NCBI GenBank assembly: GCA_031216445.1
Contig: CM062198.1
Span: 1,984,001-2,048,000 of the forward strand
DNA: 64,000 nucleotides
Direction of reading: 5' to 3'
From: Lateolabrax maculatus
Lineage: Eukaryota; Chordata; Actinopteri; Acropomatiformes; Lateolabracidae
This document shows, in pieces, positions 53,355 to 64,000 of the stretch; the stretch's first letter is position 1; each line of letters begins with the position of its first letter. Below the pieces are notes generated by a model. The model had not been told where the DNA came from. It worked only from the letters and a program-made list of their open reading frames with translations, and ran no database searches. Both the position numbers and the translations under genes were made by a program.

Positions 53355-56152
53355 CCCAGGATGGCGCCGCAGACAGTCGCCTTGGTGTGTTGGTGCGCTT
53401 TATTTTTTCTTATTTTGTGTTTAAACTCAGTGTTCAGTGTTTTGCTACAGTACCTGGAGCTCTTTCGCCAGAGAAGAGTTCATGAACATCAGGGCTACAA
53501 CCCCTGTGGATTTAATTCCCACTTTCATCGCTTTATCCGTGGAATATTTCTTTCCAACGTGCGTTCACTGGGCAACAAACTGGACGAACTCCAGCTACTG
53601 GTGGGGAAAAACAGTGACTTTTCTACATCTTCAGTTCTGTGCTTCACAGAGACGTGGCTGTGTGGATCTATCCCGGACTCTGCGCTGCAGCTGGCGGGTT
53701 TCCAGCTCCACAGAGCGGATCGCCACACGGAACTTTCCGGCAAGACGAAAGGTGGAGGAATCTGTTTTTATACCAACAGTGGCTGGTGTAACAACATGAC
53801 AGTGATGCTGCAACACTGTTTTCCCTCTCTGGAATCATTTATCATCAACTGCAAACCTTCCTACTCCCCCCATGAGTTCGTTTCATTCATTCTGGTCGGT
53901 GTTTACATCCCGCCGCACGGCAACGTGGCGGAGGCCCAGCGCATGCTTGCCGACCAGATACTGAGCGTGGAGCAGACAAACCCGGACTCCCTAGTTATTG
54001 TCCTTGGGGACTTTAACAAAGGAAATCTAACACATGAACACATTTATTAAGTGCCCAAACAGAGTACACCTTGGATCACTGTTACACCACAGCAGGGCCT
54101 ACCATGCCAAGCTCCACTGGGAAACTCTGACCACATCATGGTCCACCTGATTCCTGCTTATAGGCAGAAGTTAAAGCTCTGCAAACCTGTGGCGAGGACA
54201 TCAAAACAGTGGACCAGTAAGGCTGTGGAGGATCTTCAGGCGTGCTTCGACTGTACTGACTGGGATGTTTTCAGGACTTCCACCAACAGTCTGGATGAGT
54301 TCACAGAGGCTGTGACATCCTACATCAGCTACTGTGAGGACAGCTATGTACCATCACGCACCAGGGTGAGTTACAACAACGACAAACCCTGGTTCACAGC
54401 CAAACTCAGACAGCTACGGCTGCAAAAGGAGGAAGCATACAGGATTGAAGACAAAGGCAGGTTCAAAGAGGCCAAGTACAGGTTTAGCAAGGAGGTGAGA
54501 GGAGCTAAACGTCTGTACTCTGAGAAACTCCAACAACAGTTCTCAGCCAACGACTCTGCTTCTGTCTGGAATGGGCTCAGACAGATCACCAATTACAAAC
54601 CCAGAGCCCCCCACTCTGCTCACGACTTGCACCTGGCCAACAACCTGAACGACTTCTACTGTCGTTTCGAAAGACAATGGGACAGTCCAGACACCATCCC
54701 TCGTGACTCCATGGCCTCTCCACAACTTCACACCTCAGAGGCCCCCTACTCCCCCTCCACAGTGACACCTCTCTCAATCCTGGAGAGGGACGTTAACAGA
54801 CTATTTAAGAGACAGAAACCCTGCAAAGCAGCTGGGCCAGACTCTGTCTCTCCATCCACTCTGAAGCACTGTGCTGACCAGCTGTCTCTGGTGTTTACTG
54901 ACATCTTTAACACCTCACTGGAGACAAGCCACGTACCAGCCTGCTTCAACCCACTCTTAAACCCCCTGCAGTTCGCCTACAGAGCCAACAGGTCTGTAGA
55001 TGCAGTTAACTTGGCCCTCCACTTCATCCTCCAGCATCTGGACTCCGCAGGAACCTACGCCAGGATCCTGTTTGTGGATTTCAGCTCTGCCTTCAACACC
55101 ATCATCCCGGCTCTGCTGCAGGACAAGCTCTCCCAGCTGAGCATGCCTGACTCCAACTGCAGGTGGATCACAGACTTCCTGTCTGACAGGAGGCAGCACG
55201 TGAAGCTGGGGAAACATGTCTCTGACTCCAGGACCATCAGCACCGGTTCCCCTCACCCCCATCACCCTGAGAGACTCCCCAGTTGACACTGTGGAGTCCC
55301 TCCGCTTTCTGGGCTCCATCATCTCCCAGGACCTCAAGTGGGAGATGAACATCAGCTCCATCACCAAGAAAGCACAGCAGAGGATGCACTTTCTGTGGCA
55401 GCTGAAGAAGTTCAGCCTGCCAAAGACGATAATGGTGCACTTCTACACTGCCATCATTGAGTCCATCCTCACCTCCTCCATCACCATCTGGTACGCTGCT
55501 GCTACTGCCAAGGACAAGGGCCGACTGCAGCGTATCATTCGCTCTGCAGAGAGGGTGATTGGCTGCAATCTACCATCTCTCCAGGACCTGTACACCTCCA
55601 GGACCCAGAGGCGTGCAGGGAAGATTGTGGCCGACCCCTCCCACCCCGGACACAAACTGTTTGAGACTCTCCCCTCTGGCAGGAGACTGCAGTCAATCAG
55701 GACCAAAACCTCTCGCCACAAGAACAGTTTCTTCCCGTCTGCAGTCGGCCTAATCAACAAGGTCCGGGACCCCCATTGACATGGACCCTTATCCCCTCCC
55801 CAAACAGACACTACGCGTTACATTAACGCACACCTGTTTGGACTACAGTTTATACTTCTGCACAGTTTTAGTTTTATTCATTATCATCTAAAAAAGATAT
55901 ATTGCACACATTTAGTAATATTTTTTGTAATATTCTGTACTGTAAATTATATTTACTACTACTTAGCACTAGTACTCTAGTACTTTATTACTACTCTATT
56001 TATGCATACACTGACCTTTGCACATTGCACTACTTGTTTGTACTTGTCTGTAATTGTCTGTAATTGTCTGTACTTGTTATGCACCAATACATCACAGTAA
56101 ATTGCTTGTATGTGAAAACCTACTTGGCAATAAACCCAATTCCGATTCCGAT
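53355..56152 (+). mobile_element. LINE-B copy 2 (Rex1-like), nearly full length, two internal deletions
   Basis: The start AGGATGGCGCCGCAGACAG at about 53358 gives MAPQTVALVCWCALFFLILC, an N-terminal hydrophobic stretch. The endonuclease in frame 53295-54050 has LSNVRSLGNKLDELQLL, catalytic Glu in CFTETWL, GGGICFYTNSGW, VGVYIPPHGN and VIVLGDFN. A frameshift at about 54045 leads to frame 54051-55286 with the catalytic His in SDHIMVHLIP, VEDLQACFDCTDWD, ADQLSLVFTDIFNTSLE, then FAYRANRSVDAVN and LFVDFSSAFNTI. One deletion near 54950 removes the fingers. Another at about 55250 removes the F-A-D-D motif and shifts frame into 55216-55779 (LRFLGSIISQDLKWEMN, LTSSITIWYAAATAKDKGRL, SRHKNSFFPSAVGLIN). 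The 3' tail CAATTCCGATTCCGAT ends at 56152. It lacks the polymerase active site and cannot retrotranspose itself. Confidence 0.9.
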
Positions 56153-57817
56153 GGGCCAGCGACCTGTTTGTGATGACACGTATATGAACCACTAGGGGCA
56201 GCAAACTTGGTTTGAGTAGCTTAAGCCATTACGGCAGAGTAGGTGAGAGTTAAATTAATTTAAAAGTAGAAACTTGCTTTATCACAGTGGTTTCATGTTC
56301 ATTTTTGAATCAGATATATGGTTTTCTTACAACTTTAAAAAAATGTATGAATCATTTTAACAGAGAAAATTATTAGAACCATTAAAATAAAAATATTTAT
56401 GAACAAGTCTGTGTGTGTCGGGTGTGTCTAACGCACATTTAGTAATTTTGTGGCAAGGCTTTCCTGGCTCACCTGTGGCACTTGGAAATCGGGTGGGATC
56501 AGAAAGAATTCATTATCATACATTGTAGGTGGCCATGTTAGAGGCTGTGACACTCATGGCCATTCACATTTGCTGCTTTCACCCCTGTTAAACACATGTC
56601 TCTCCACGTCATGATGCACTGACAGTCTGTAAATCATGTGGATCATCAATCATGAGTTTCCTCAGAGGAAACTTATGATGTTGTCTGGGACGTTCAGAAC
56701 TTCAAATATGAATACAGCAGCTCAAATATACTGCCAAGAGCAGATGATGCCACTTTAAGTTGTCCGATGTTGTCCTCTTCAGGATGACCCTGACAGTGAC
56801 CATGACATGTTATATATTAAGGTTTTAATTAATGACTGTTTTGATTTTTATAATAACACTTTTTTTTCTGGGAACACAACTGTAATGTTTAAGCCAAACA
56901 ATCTTCATCACATAATGGTGTTCCTCACAGCCACATATCTACCTGTATTGTATTAAAAAGCGAAGCTCCATGCGGTACCTTTGCCAGACTTGTTATAAAG
57001 AAGATCACATCACCCAGTGTTTCAGATGGAGACACCGAAAGCAGACTGGTCTGACAGTCCTGAGGGACTTATTCTTAGAGATAGAATAATTGATCAAAAC
57101 AACAGATTTGGTGTGACCATAAGCACGGAGGCTTCTGTGGTTATTTTGCAACAGTCTGGTGCTGATAGCACATAATGTAATCAGTGGGTCTGCCGTGTGT
57201 AATTGTACCTGCTGCTAAAGGCTCAAGGCTATCAGAATAAACTACTAGCTCTTATAGATGACAGACGCTGGTAAAAATCATTGATGTGTTTCTGTCTGGC
57301 TGTCATTGAGCCGTATGTGTGATCACCTATCAACTTGTTGAGGATTGTAAAATGAAAGATGAACAAAATATGAATAAAGAGGATCACAGCTACAAAAATG
57401 ACATTAAAAAGAGAGTGTGGGTAATGATGATGTACTATGTGTGTTGTGGTGCTTGTGAAACAGTGTATTTTTTGTTGTTTACCTCAAATTCACAAATGGT
57501 TGGGTATCTAATACTAAGTGCTGTAGTAGATAACTCATGTAGTTTACAATATGGATCTTACATCCCAGGGACTTGCTTCACCTTAGACTGATGAAAGAAT
57601 CAGTTACAGAAGCCAGTGGAACAACGGCTGATTACCAGAAAATTAGAAATCAATGACTTTGAAGGAGACCTGCCAGGCTTCCATGCTGGTTCCTGTCTAT
57701 AACTAGGACAGATCCATTCATAACATCTTTATGTGGGTACAAAGTGGGCATACCTACAGTATGATAATATCATAATGGACCAGCAGCATAACTGACTCAG
57801 TCTTGAATACCATCATA
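56153..57817. other. Intronic sequence without recognised genes
   Basis: AT-rich, with only chance frames, including 90 codons at 57319-57591 that have no domain. Confidence 0.45.
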
Positions 57818-58336
57818 TCTATCTGTACGCATTCCTATCCCACTAATACAGGTTACCAACTCCACTTCTTCCTGGCAGTCCTTGTGCTTTCTGTGTTTTT
57901 TTGCCTTCTCACTTTCTGCAGGTATTTCTGCCTCTGGAGCTGTAGAGTCTGGATCTGTGATTGCCGGCCGTCTACTGCCCCCATGTTCCTGCTCCACACT
58001 CACTGCTGCAGTTGTTATTATTATTAGTCTGATTTGTTGTCTGTCCTCCTGCTCTCTCTCCCCTCTCCCCCTCTCTCCTCCCCTTTCAACCCAACTGGGT
58101 CGATGCAGATGGCCGCCCACCCAGAGCCTGGTTCTTCTCGAGGTTTCTACCTGTTAAAAGGGAGTTTTTCCTCGCTACTGTCGCCAAGTGCTTGCTCATG
58201 GTGGGAACTGTTGGATCTCTGTAAATAATATTTTAAAGAGTATGGTCTAGACCTGCTCTATGTGAAAGTGTCTTGAGATAACTTTTGTTATGATTTGGCG
58301 CTATACAAATAAAATTGACTTGACTTGACTTGACTT
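57818..58336 (+). mobile_element. LINE-A 3' UTR fragment
   Basis: Begins TCTATCTGTACGCATTCCTA and ends in the TTGACT tail. It contains only the 3' UTR, with the same sense and antisense open stretches as the other copies. It is a strongly 5'-truncated insertion in the MINAR1 intron. Confidence 0.9.
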
Positions 58337-58780
58337 TTTAAACGGCTCATTTAATGCAAGCACATGTTAATGTATGAATGAATGTATCCCTGTTAGCCAG
58401 GAGTATTGATAAGCATAACTGAAATGTTTAACCCAATTGGTCTGATGTTAATCTGCTGTAATCAACAAAGACGTTACCGTTAGTCAGACTGCAGATTTAG
58501 CAGGAAGTCATTACAACATTACACAACACTCATTCCACATAATTAGCCTGCTGAACAGAAAACCCACTGGGTACAATTGTGGTCATAGTGAGTAGTGAAT
58601 TGCTTCACTGTTTGAACCTGGAGGTATTTGAGAGGAGTCCAGTTCAGCTGTGACACTTCCCTAATTTTCATGCTATTTTTAGTATCCTGCAATTTGTCTT
58701 TTCAGCCAACTACTCTTCCTCTCTCTCCCTCTTCCTCACTCTTTCTATCGTTCTCCTCATTATCAGCTGGCATCTCTTAT
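58337..58780. other. Spacer between LINE-A fragment and Tc1
   Basis: Intronic, no feature recognised. Confidence 0.45.
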
Positions 58781-58782
58781 TA

Positions 58783-60192
58783 CAGTGGGTACGGAAAGTA
58801 TTCAGACCCCTTTAAATTTTTCACTCTTTGTTTCATTGCAGCCATTTGCTAAAATCAAAAAAGTTAATTTTATTTCTCATTAATGTACACTCAGCACCCC
58901 ATCTTGACAGAAAAAAACAGAAATGTAGACATTTTTTAAATTTATTTACATTTATTAAAAAAGAAAAACTGAAATATTACATGGTCATAAGTATTCAGAC
59001 CCTTTGCTCAGTATTGAGTAGAAGCACCCTTTTGAGCTAGTATAGCCATGAATCTTCTTGGGAATGATGCAACAAGTTTTTTACACCTGGATTTGGGGAT
59101 CCTCTGCCATTCTTCCTTGCAGATCCTCTCCAGTTCCGTCAGGTTGGATGGTGAACGTTGGTGGACAGCCATTTTCAGGTCTCTCCAGAGATGCTCAATT
59201 GGGTTTAGGTCAGGGCTCTGGCTGGGCCAGTCAAGAATGGTCACAGAGTTGTTCCGAAGCCACTCCTTTGTTATTTTAGCTGAGTGCTTAGGGTCATTGT
59301 CTTGTTGGAAGGTGAACCTTCGGCCCAGTCTGAGGTCCTGAGCACTCTGGAAGAGGTTTTCTTCCAGGATATCTCTGTACTTGGCCGCATTCATCTTTCC
59401 TTCAATTGCAACCAGTCGTCCTGTCCCTGTAGCTGAAAAACACCCCCATAGCATGATGCTGCCACCACCATGTTTCACTGTTGGGATTGTATTGGGCAGG
59501 TGATGAGCAGTGCCTGGTTTTCTCCACACATACAGCTTAGAATTAACGCCAAAAAGTTCAATCTTCGTCTCATCAGACCAGAGAATCTTATTTCTCATAG
59601 TCTGGGAGTCCTTCATGTGTTTTTTGGCAAACTCTATGCAGGCTTTCATATGTCTTGCACTGAGGAGAGGCTTCCGTCGGGCCACTCTGCCATAAAGCCC
59701 CGACTGGTGGAGGGCTGCAGTGATAGTTGACTTTGTGGAACTTTCTCCCATCTCCCTACTGCATCTCTGGAGCTCAGCCACAGTGATCTTTGGGTTCTTC
59801 TTTACCTCTCTCACCAAGGCTCTTCTCCCACGATTGCTCAGTTTGGCTGGACGGCCAGCTCTAGGAAGAGTTCTGGTCGTCCCAAACTTCTTCCATTTAA
59901 GGATTAAACTCCAATGAAGGAGTAGAACCATCTCAAGGAGGATCAGAAGAAATGGACAGCATGTAAGTTAAATAAGAGTGTCACAGCAAAGGGTCTGAAT
60001 ACTTATGACCATGTGATATTTCAGTTTTTCTTTTTTAATAAATTTGCAAAATTTTCTACATTTCTGTTTTTTTTCTGTCAAGATGGGGTGCTGAGTGTAA
60101 ATAAGATTAACTTTTTTTGATTTTAGCAAATGGCTGCAATGAAACAAAGAGTGAAAAATTTAAAGGGGTCTGAATACTTTCCGTATCCACTG
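58783..60192 (-). mobile_element. Tc1/mariner element with ~210-bp terminal inverted repeats
   Basis: The ends CAGTGGGTACGGAAAG (58783) and the complement of CAGTGGATACGGAAAG (to 60192) are flanked by TA at 58781-58782 and 60193-60194, the canonical TA duplication. The inverted repeats extend to about 59010 and from about 59984, and both include an internal GGTCATAAGTATTCAGACCC repeat, an IR/DR-like layout. Total length is 1410 bp. Compared with complete relatives, sequence between the left UTR and the transposase linker is missing. Confidence 0.93.
59008..59931 (-). pseudogene. Tc1 transposase, N-terminally altered
   Basis: The 307-codon frame is uninterrupted. From residue 13 it reads KWKKFGTTRTLPRAGRP (GRPR-like hook), then the second helix-turn-helix region (SNRGRRALVREVKKNPKITV), GLYGRVARRKPLL, catalytic Asp in ILWSDETKIELFG, GGGSIMLWGCF, second Asp in FTFQQDNDPKH, and the Glu in SPDLNPIEHLW. 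The spacing from the QQD aspartate to that Glu is 34 residues (DD34E). The catalytic core therefore looks complete. Usual length is about 340. The first ~50 residues, including the first helix-turn-helix that binds the inverted repeats, are replaced by MVLLLHWSLIL, which derives from 5' untranslated sequence joined by a deletion. It might still fold a core but probably cannot recognise its ends. Confidence 0.88.
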
Positions 60193-61573
60193 TATGTGTG
60201 CCCTGCTATGTAAGTGTTTGAATGGACCTGCCATATTGCAGTGGTTTTATCCAAGGAAAGACCTTTGCATTTCAGATTTTGTAAAAGAAGCATTTTCTTT
60301 TTTCATGAACCTACTTTCAACTTGTATGCCTTTCCTTGTCTGCACCACTTAATAATATTCTACATTTCCAAGAGTCCCACTCAACCCACAGAGAGAGGCA
60401 GTAATTCTGTTGCATTCATGCCACGGTGGCTTAATGGGTGTAGGATTTAAAAGATAACTCAGGTTTAGTATAAGTTATCTGTAGTCAACACTGCACTGAC
60501 CAAAGTAATTGCAGTGCTCTGGAAACATGGTGACATAAAACAAAGTCAGATGGTGCAACGAGCAGTCAGACAATCAGACAGTTTATCCAGATTATCTAAA
60601 CCAACCAAAATGAAAGTGAACACACCTGAAATGTCACTAATAATCTCTTATTCAACATGAAAAGTGGGTGCTCAACATGACTACAGTAGGTCAATGTTAA
60701 AACAGGAAGTTGGTCTGTAAATGGTGATTGATGTTTACAGCAAGTAATCATTTCAGTGTTCACCTTCGTCTCCTCTACCAAATAAACGTGGCTAACCTGG
60801 ATGTTTGTTGTCTGTCTGATCATCTGACTGCAACCTGTCTGATCATCTGACTGCACATTTCTTGACCTGTTGGATTTTGTTGTAGTGTTGTCAACGTCTT
60901 CCAAGATCTCAGCAATAAACTTGGTTATAACACTGTCATTATCATGCCATGAATTAAGTGAATTGTAACATAACATAAGTTAAAAAATGAGACCTTCCCC
61001 GACCTTCTCAGTTGCCTATAACAGCCTGTGGCCTAATTATTTCATATTTCTTTGGGTAGAGAGTCTAAGTTCACTATGTATACAGTACATTTTTGGACAA
61101 AACCGGGACTGCTTTTGTCCCCCATCACTTTCTGTACATGAAAAGCACATTAAGAAGGGATCTTTTACTGACCAATGTGGATAGAATGATTACAGCAAAA
61201 TCTTATTGTTCATATGGCCACCATACTATTGTTTTAACACCAAATTGAACAATTTTGAACATATCCTATAGGTGGTCTTGACAATAGCACTGCTCAGATA
61301 TCACCTTTAAATAGCCTGATCAGAGCATCTCTACTGAAATGCAGTTCAGTTCTTCTGCAAATAAGTTTCATTATATCTCTGATGAGACTTCATAGAGCTT
61401 CACCTGAAGGCTCAGAAAGGCCCCTAATAAGCCCCATTAAGAGAAGATAAGGCAAATAATAATGGTCACAGGTAAATAGTGTTAAATACCTACAAAGTTA
61501 CAGTGTAGCTATGCTTGGTTCACTCCCCTACAGCCCTCCTGTGACTGTGCTGGGAATCTGCAGAGTCCAGTAC
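60193..61573. other. Intronic sequence without recognised genes
   Basis: No coding is supported. The 126-codon minus-strand frame at 60596-60976 has low complexity and no domain. CTGTCTGATCATCTGACTGC is duplicated near 60812 and 60836. Confidence 0.45.
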
Positions 61574-61837
61574 CTGCAGGTCCAGAGCTGTGAGCTGCTT
61601 TCCTTTCTCTCCTGAGTTGCGTTTATACTCCTCAATGGTCCAGGATGGCTGGCCGCGCTTGCCATCTGATAGACTGGTGAGCCTCAGGTCAGTGTACAGG
61701 GGGCTGCCTTTCACATGGGCCTTAACGGAGGGTGTAAAGGGGTGCGGTGAGAAAACCTGTTCGATCAGGTAGGACTCCTTCGGTAGTTTAGGGGGCCGGT
61801 GGGTCTGAGGGAACTCGTATTGATGCTTTCGCTCAAC
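61574..61837 (-). CDS. minar1: MINAR1 penultimate coding exon
   Basis: The 264-base exon encodes 88 residues in one open phase: VERKHQYEFPQTHRPPKLPK, ESYLIEQVFSPHPFTP, HVKGSPLYTDLRLTSLSDGK, then GQPSWTIEEYKRNSGEKGKQ and LTALDLQ. The P-S-W-T-I-E-E-Y motif is shared by MINAR1 and MINAR2. The following exon begins TQESLNPNNLEF, which joins in phase 0 and fits MINAR1 better than MINAR2. The acceptor CTCTCCATTTCCAG precedes 61837 and the donor GTACTGG follows 61574 on the minus strand. The large disordered 5' exon of the gene should lie beyond 64000. MINAR1 is expressed in nervous tissue in vertebrates, which is general knowledge and not seen here. Confidence 0.85.
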
Positions 61838-63304
61838 CTGGAAATGGAGAGAGGATTAGAGAACAGAAAGGTCATCAGGGAAGTTTCCATCAGTGTACTT
61901 TTGAAACAATTCAGTAGTTTACACTATTTTAGATCAAAGAGAAAGTTACTTATTCTAGATCAACAAGAGCCTTTGTCTGAGCATTTACAGACTTGACATA
62001 CTTCACAACTCTCAGCCAGTATAACAGGTAGCACAGGATGTATTAGAGCAGAGGGTTTATTTTTAAATCTTTAATATCATCAGTCTGCTGATGTAAATGC
62101 CAGGGGAGAGACAATAAAATGCTACTGTGCAGATTTGTCAGACAAGTGTGCAAATCAACACATACTATCATTTCAGAAGTCTTCCTTACTGATGTCAGCA
62201 GTGTGTAATATATTCAATAATCAGGATAAACTAGGTATGTAGCACTTCTTCTCAGTGTATAGTTCATTTGAAAGAATATAGACTTTATAATTTGGTAATC
62301 CTTTTTTGCTCTTTTGTTATTGGGTTTTTTTTTTTATAACCAGAAGATGTATGTTTTGTTAAATAATGGTGTCTTGTAATCCCATGTGGGATGGGCCATA
62401 CGTTTGGTAAGACAGACATAAAAACTAAAATAAGATAAACTATGGAAGAAAAAGTGTACATTGGAGTTATAAGAATCTCTTTATATATGATTTCCTTTAA
62501 GGATTAACAGACATTTATCTGCAAATCCTGTATACATTTTGACTTTCAAACACATTGCTATCATTTAATGTTAAAAAACATCTGATGTCTATAGGTGCTG
62601 TATAAGTTGCATATTGGTTGTGTAAGTATGTAAGAAAACTCATAGAAAAGTACCGCAAAGCCTTTTACAGTCCAATAAATCTTTATCCCATTTAAATAAC
62701 ATTACTTATCCAACACAGATTTAATTCATTTCCAAGGAGCAGTTTGTCTTAATGGCACACTCATTATCATGAATTATCATTCCTTCGTTTGAGCAGTAAA
62801 CACAAAATTAGTGAAACTGTAGTGTGATACAGTAGTTTGTCATTACTTCACCATGAAAACCCTCCTCAGCTCCTCGTTGACCATTCTCACAACAGTCAAC
62901 CTTATCCGTCTGTAACAATCCAGACACATTCATAACAATTCATTCTCTAAATTCTAAAGATCAAGATAAAGGTCTCTTTCTCTGGTTGGTTTGTCTGCTA
63001 GCCATGCCAGCTTTATGCCTATAACCCTGCCCATGCTATTTCCGTCCCATCTTGCTTTGATTAAATTAGTACATTTTGTTTTGTGAAATCTGGTGTGACC
63101 CAACCTTTACATGCAGCAGGGAACCACCCATAAGCCTAAGTATAGCCCTAATTTGGCTATCATGGCTATGATTTACAAGACCGAGGGGAGTTTACACTGC
63201 TCTGCTCAGAATATAAAAAGGTCTGAAGAAGATCCTGTACTTTCAGCTGCTTAATGACAGACTTCAGAATAGAATCTGTCTGTCTACAACTGCAAAGGTC
63301 ATTA
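61838..63304. other. MINAR1 upstream intron, no genes recognised
   Basis: AT-rich intronic sequence on the 5' side of the penultimate exon. No repeats recognised apart from homopolymer runs such as the T-run near 62327. Confidence 0.45.
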
Positions 63305-63425
63305 GTCAAGTCAAGTCAATTTTATTTGTATAGCACCAAATCATAACAAAAGTTATCTCAAGACGCTTTTCACATAGAGTAGGTCTAGACCATACTCTTT
63401 AAAATATTATTTATAGAGACCAATT
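63305..63425 (-). mobile_element. LINE-A 3' tail fragment
   Basis: GTCAAGTCAAGTCAATTTTA then TAGCACCAAATCATAACAAA and AGAGTAGGTCTAGACCATAC. Only about 120 bp of the 3' end is present. Confidence 0.88.
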
Positions 63426-64000
63426 AGTTAAACGTAAAATGTTGGTTGCTGACATATTGACTATTGTTTTAGAATGCAGGTTCAAAATAACTTCATTCAC
63501 TGGCATCTTCCACAGAGTGTAATAATCCATCGTGGCAAACATGGAGGTTTATTTTAGTTTTTAACATATCTAATGTGTAAATGCAGGAAAATAAGGACCG
63601 AATCCTCTGATTCAGAACAAAAGGAACAGACCAGACTGTGGTTTTGAAAGTGCCATAAAAATAGCAGACTCATCTTGGAGTTACAGCTGGTGGGCTTGTT
63701 GATGCTACAGTCTATTGGCAGAGGAGCGGACTGTGGCCCAAACATTGTTATCAAAGCCTTTTCATTTTTTTTTTAATGTCCTCTTCCACCCTGACAAAGC
63801 TTGAGAGAGGAGACTGAAAAGGAACCTTAAAGTTATCAGAGAGGTTAATCCTTTATTGATCCACCAGAGGGGAAAAAATATAAAAATTATATCTAATAAT
63901 AGGGCAATTCCACTCAAAATTTTGTTCATAAGTGGTTCAAGTAGGGTTTCCTTTGGCAAGGCAGTGGTGCATTGTTCTGTAACATGTCTGAATTTCATGA
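63426..64000. other. Intronic; possible LINE tail at 63844-63895
   Basis: TTAATCCTTTATTGATCCAC followed by CAGAGGGGAAAA resembles the 3' end of a minus-strand fish LINE or SINE. No coding is supported. The minus-strand frame of 78 codons at 63762-63998 is chance. Confidence 0.4.

Larger units (their letters stand above)
50135..61573 (-). other. MINAR1 intron (11.4 kb), rich in mobile elements
   Basis: The donor CAG/GTACTGG at 61574/61573 and the acceptor TTCATCAG/ACCCAG at 50135/50134 bound it. It contains a GGAT-tail repeat, a solo LTR, LINE-B, a LINE-A 3' end and a Tc1 element. Between them, 50521-52612, 56153-57817 and 60193-61573 show no coding that I can support. Confidence 0.8.

Noticed and set aside
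60421..60480. tRNA-like stretch (GGTGGCTTAATGGGTGTAG)
   Set aside because: There is an A-box-like phrase but no B-box, no acceptor stem pairing and no CCA-side complement.
1..64000. An undescribed multi-gene defence or biosynthetic system
   Set aside because: Every coding block that can be recognised belongs to a known mobile-element class or to MINAR1. There is no cluster of novel conserved genes.

Overview
This is vertebrate nuclear DNA, almost certainly from a teleost fish. The evidence is two spliced exons of a vertebrate gene, no operon-like coding, and a repeat content typical of fish: several CR1/L2/Rex1-type LINEs, a Tc1 element, class I endogenous retrovirus (ERV), and fragments related to Penelope, P, hAT and Crypton elements. 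No prokaryotic features, CRISPR array, rRNA or convincing tRNA gene were seen.

The only host gene I can support is on the minus strand at the right. It is the 3' end of MINAR1 (KIAA1024/UBTOR). Its penultimate exon is 61574-61837. Its last exon is 49937-50134 and encodes the conserved C-terminal membrane segment. The 11.4-kb intron between them holds a solo LTR, a nearly full-length but broken LINE, a LINE 3' fragment and a Tc1 element. The rest of the gene lies beyond base 64000. The sequence from 49936 down to about 47 kb is probably its 3' UTR.

The rest is layered mobile DNA. From 1 to 4.6 kb there is a Crypton-like fragment and an old LINE (LINE-D) split by a solo LTR and by a 465-bp MITE with a 9-bp target duplication. 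From 5.6 to 8.6 kb there is an hAT BED-finger fragment bracketed by two perfect hairpins, then a minus-strand LINE (LINE-C). The stretch 8.6-16.8 kb is mostly non-coding, with an 81-bp direct repeat, a solo LTR and LINE scraps. From 16.8 to 20.3 kb there are decayed ERV pol pieces and an ERV/Penelope chimera. From 22.9 to 28.1 kb LINE-A is nested in LINE-B, followed by another LINE-A. From 28.1 to 31.6 kb there is a truncated minus-strand ERV with pieces of protease, RT, integrase and env. From 31.6 to 34.8 kb there is a broken P-element/THAP9-like transposase gene with intron-like joins and duplicated exon-like units. From 34.8 to 46.3 kb there are more LINE-A copies (including an inverted pair), LTR-like sequence, and L1- and LINE-type scraps.

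LINE-A is the dominant family, with at least ten copies or fragments. Its 3' end, GGCGCTATACAAATAAAATT followed by a TTGACT repeat, is a clear tag. None of the element genes looks fully intact. The Tc1 transposase comes nearest, but its N-terminal DNA-binding part has been replaced through an internal deletion. I found no coherent undescribed multi-gene system. The points most worth a second look are the P-like gene with duplicated exon-like units, the short segment inverted between two copies of an unnamed repeat, the hairpin pair around the hAT fragment, and the env/Penelope fusion ORF.
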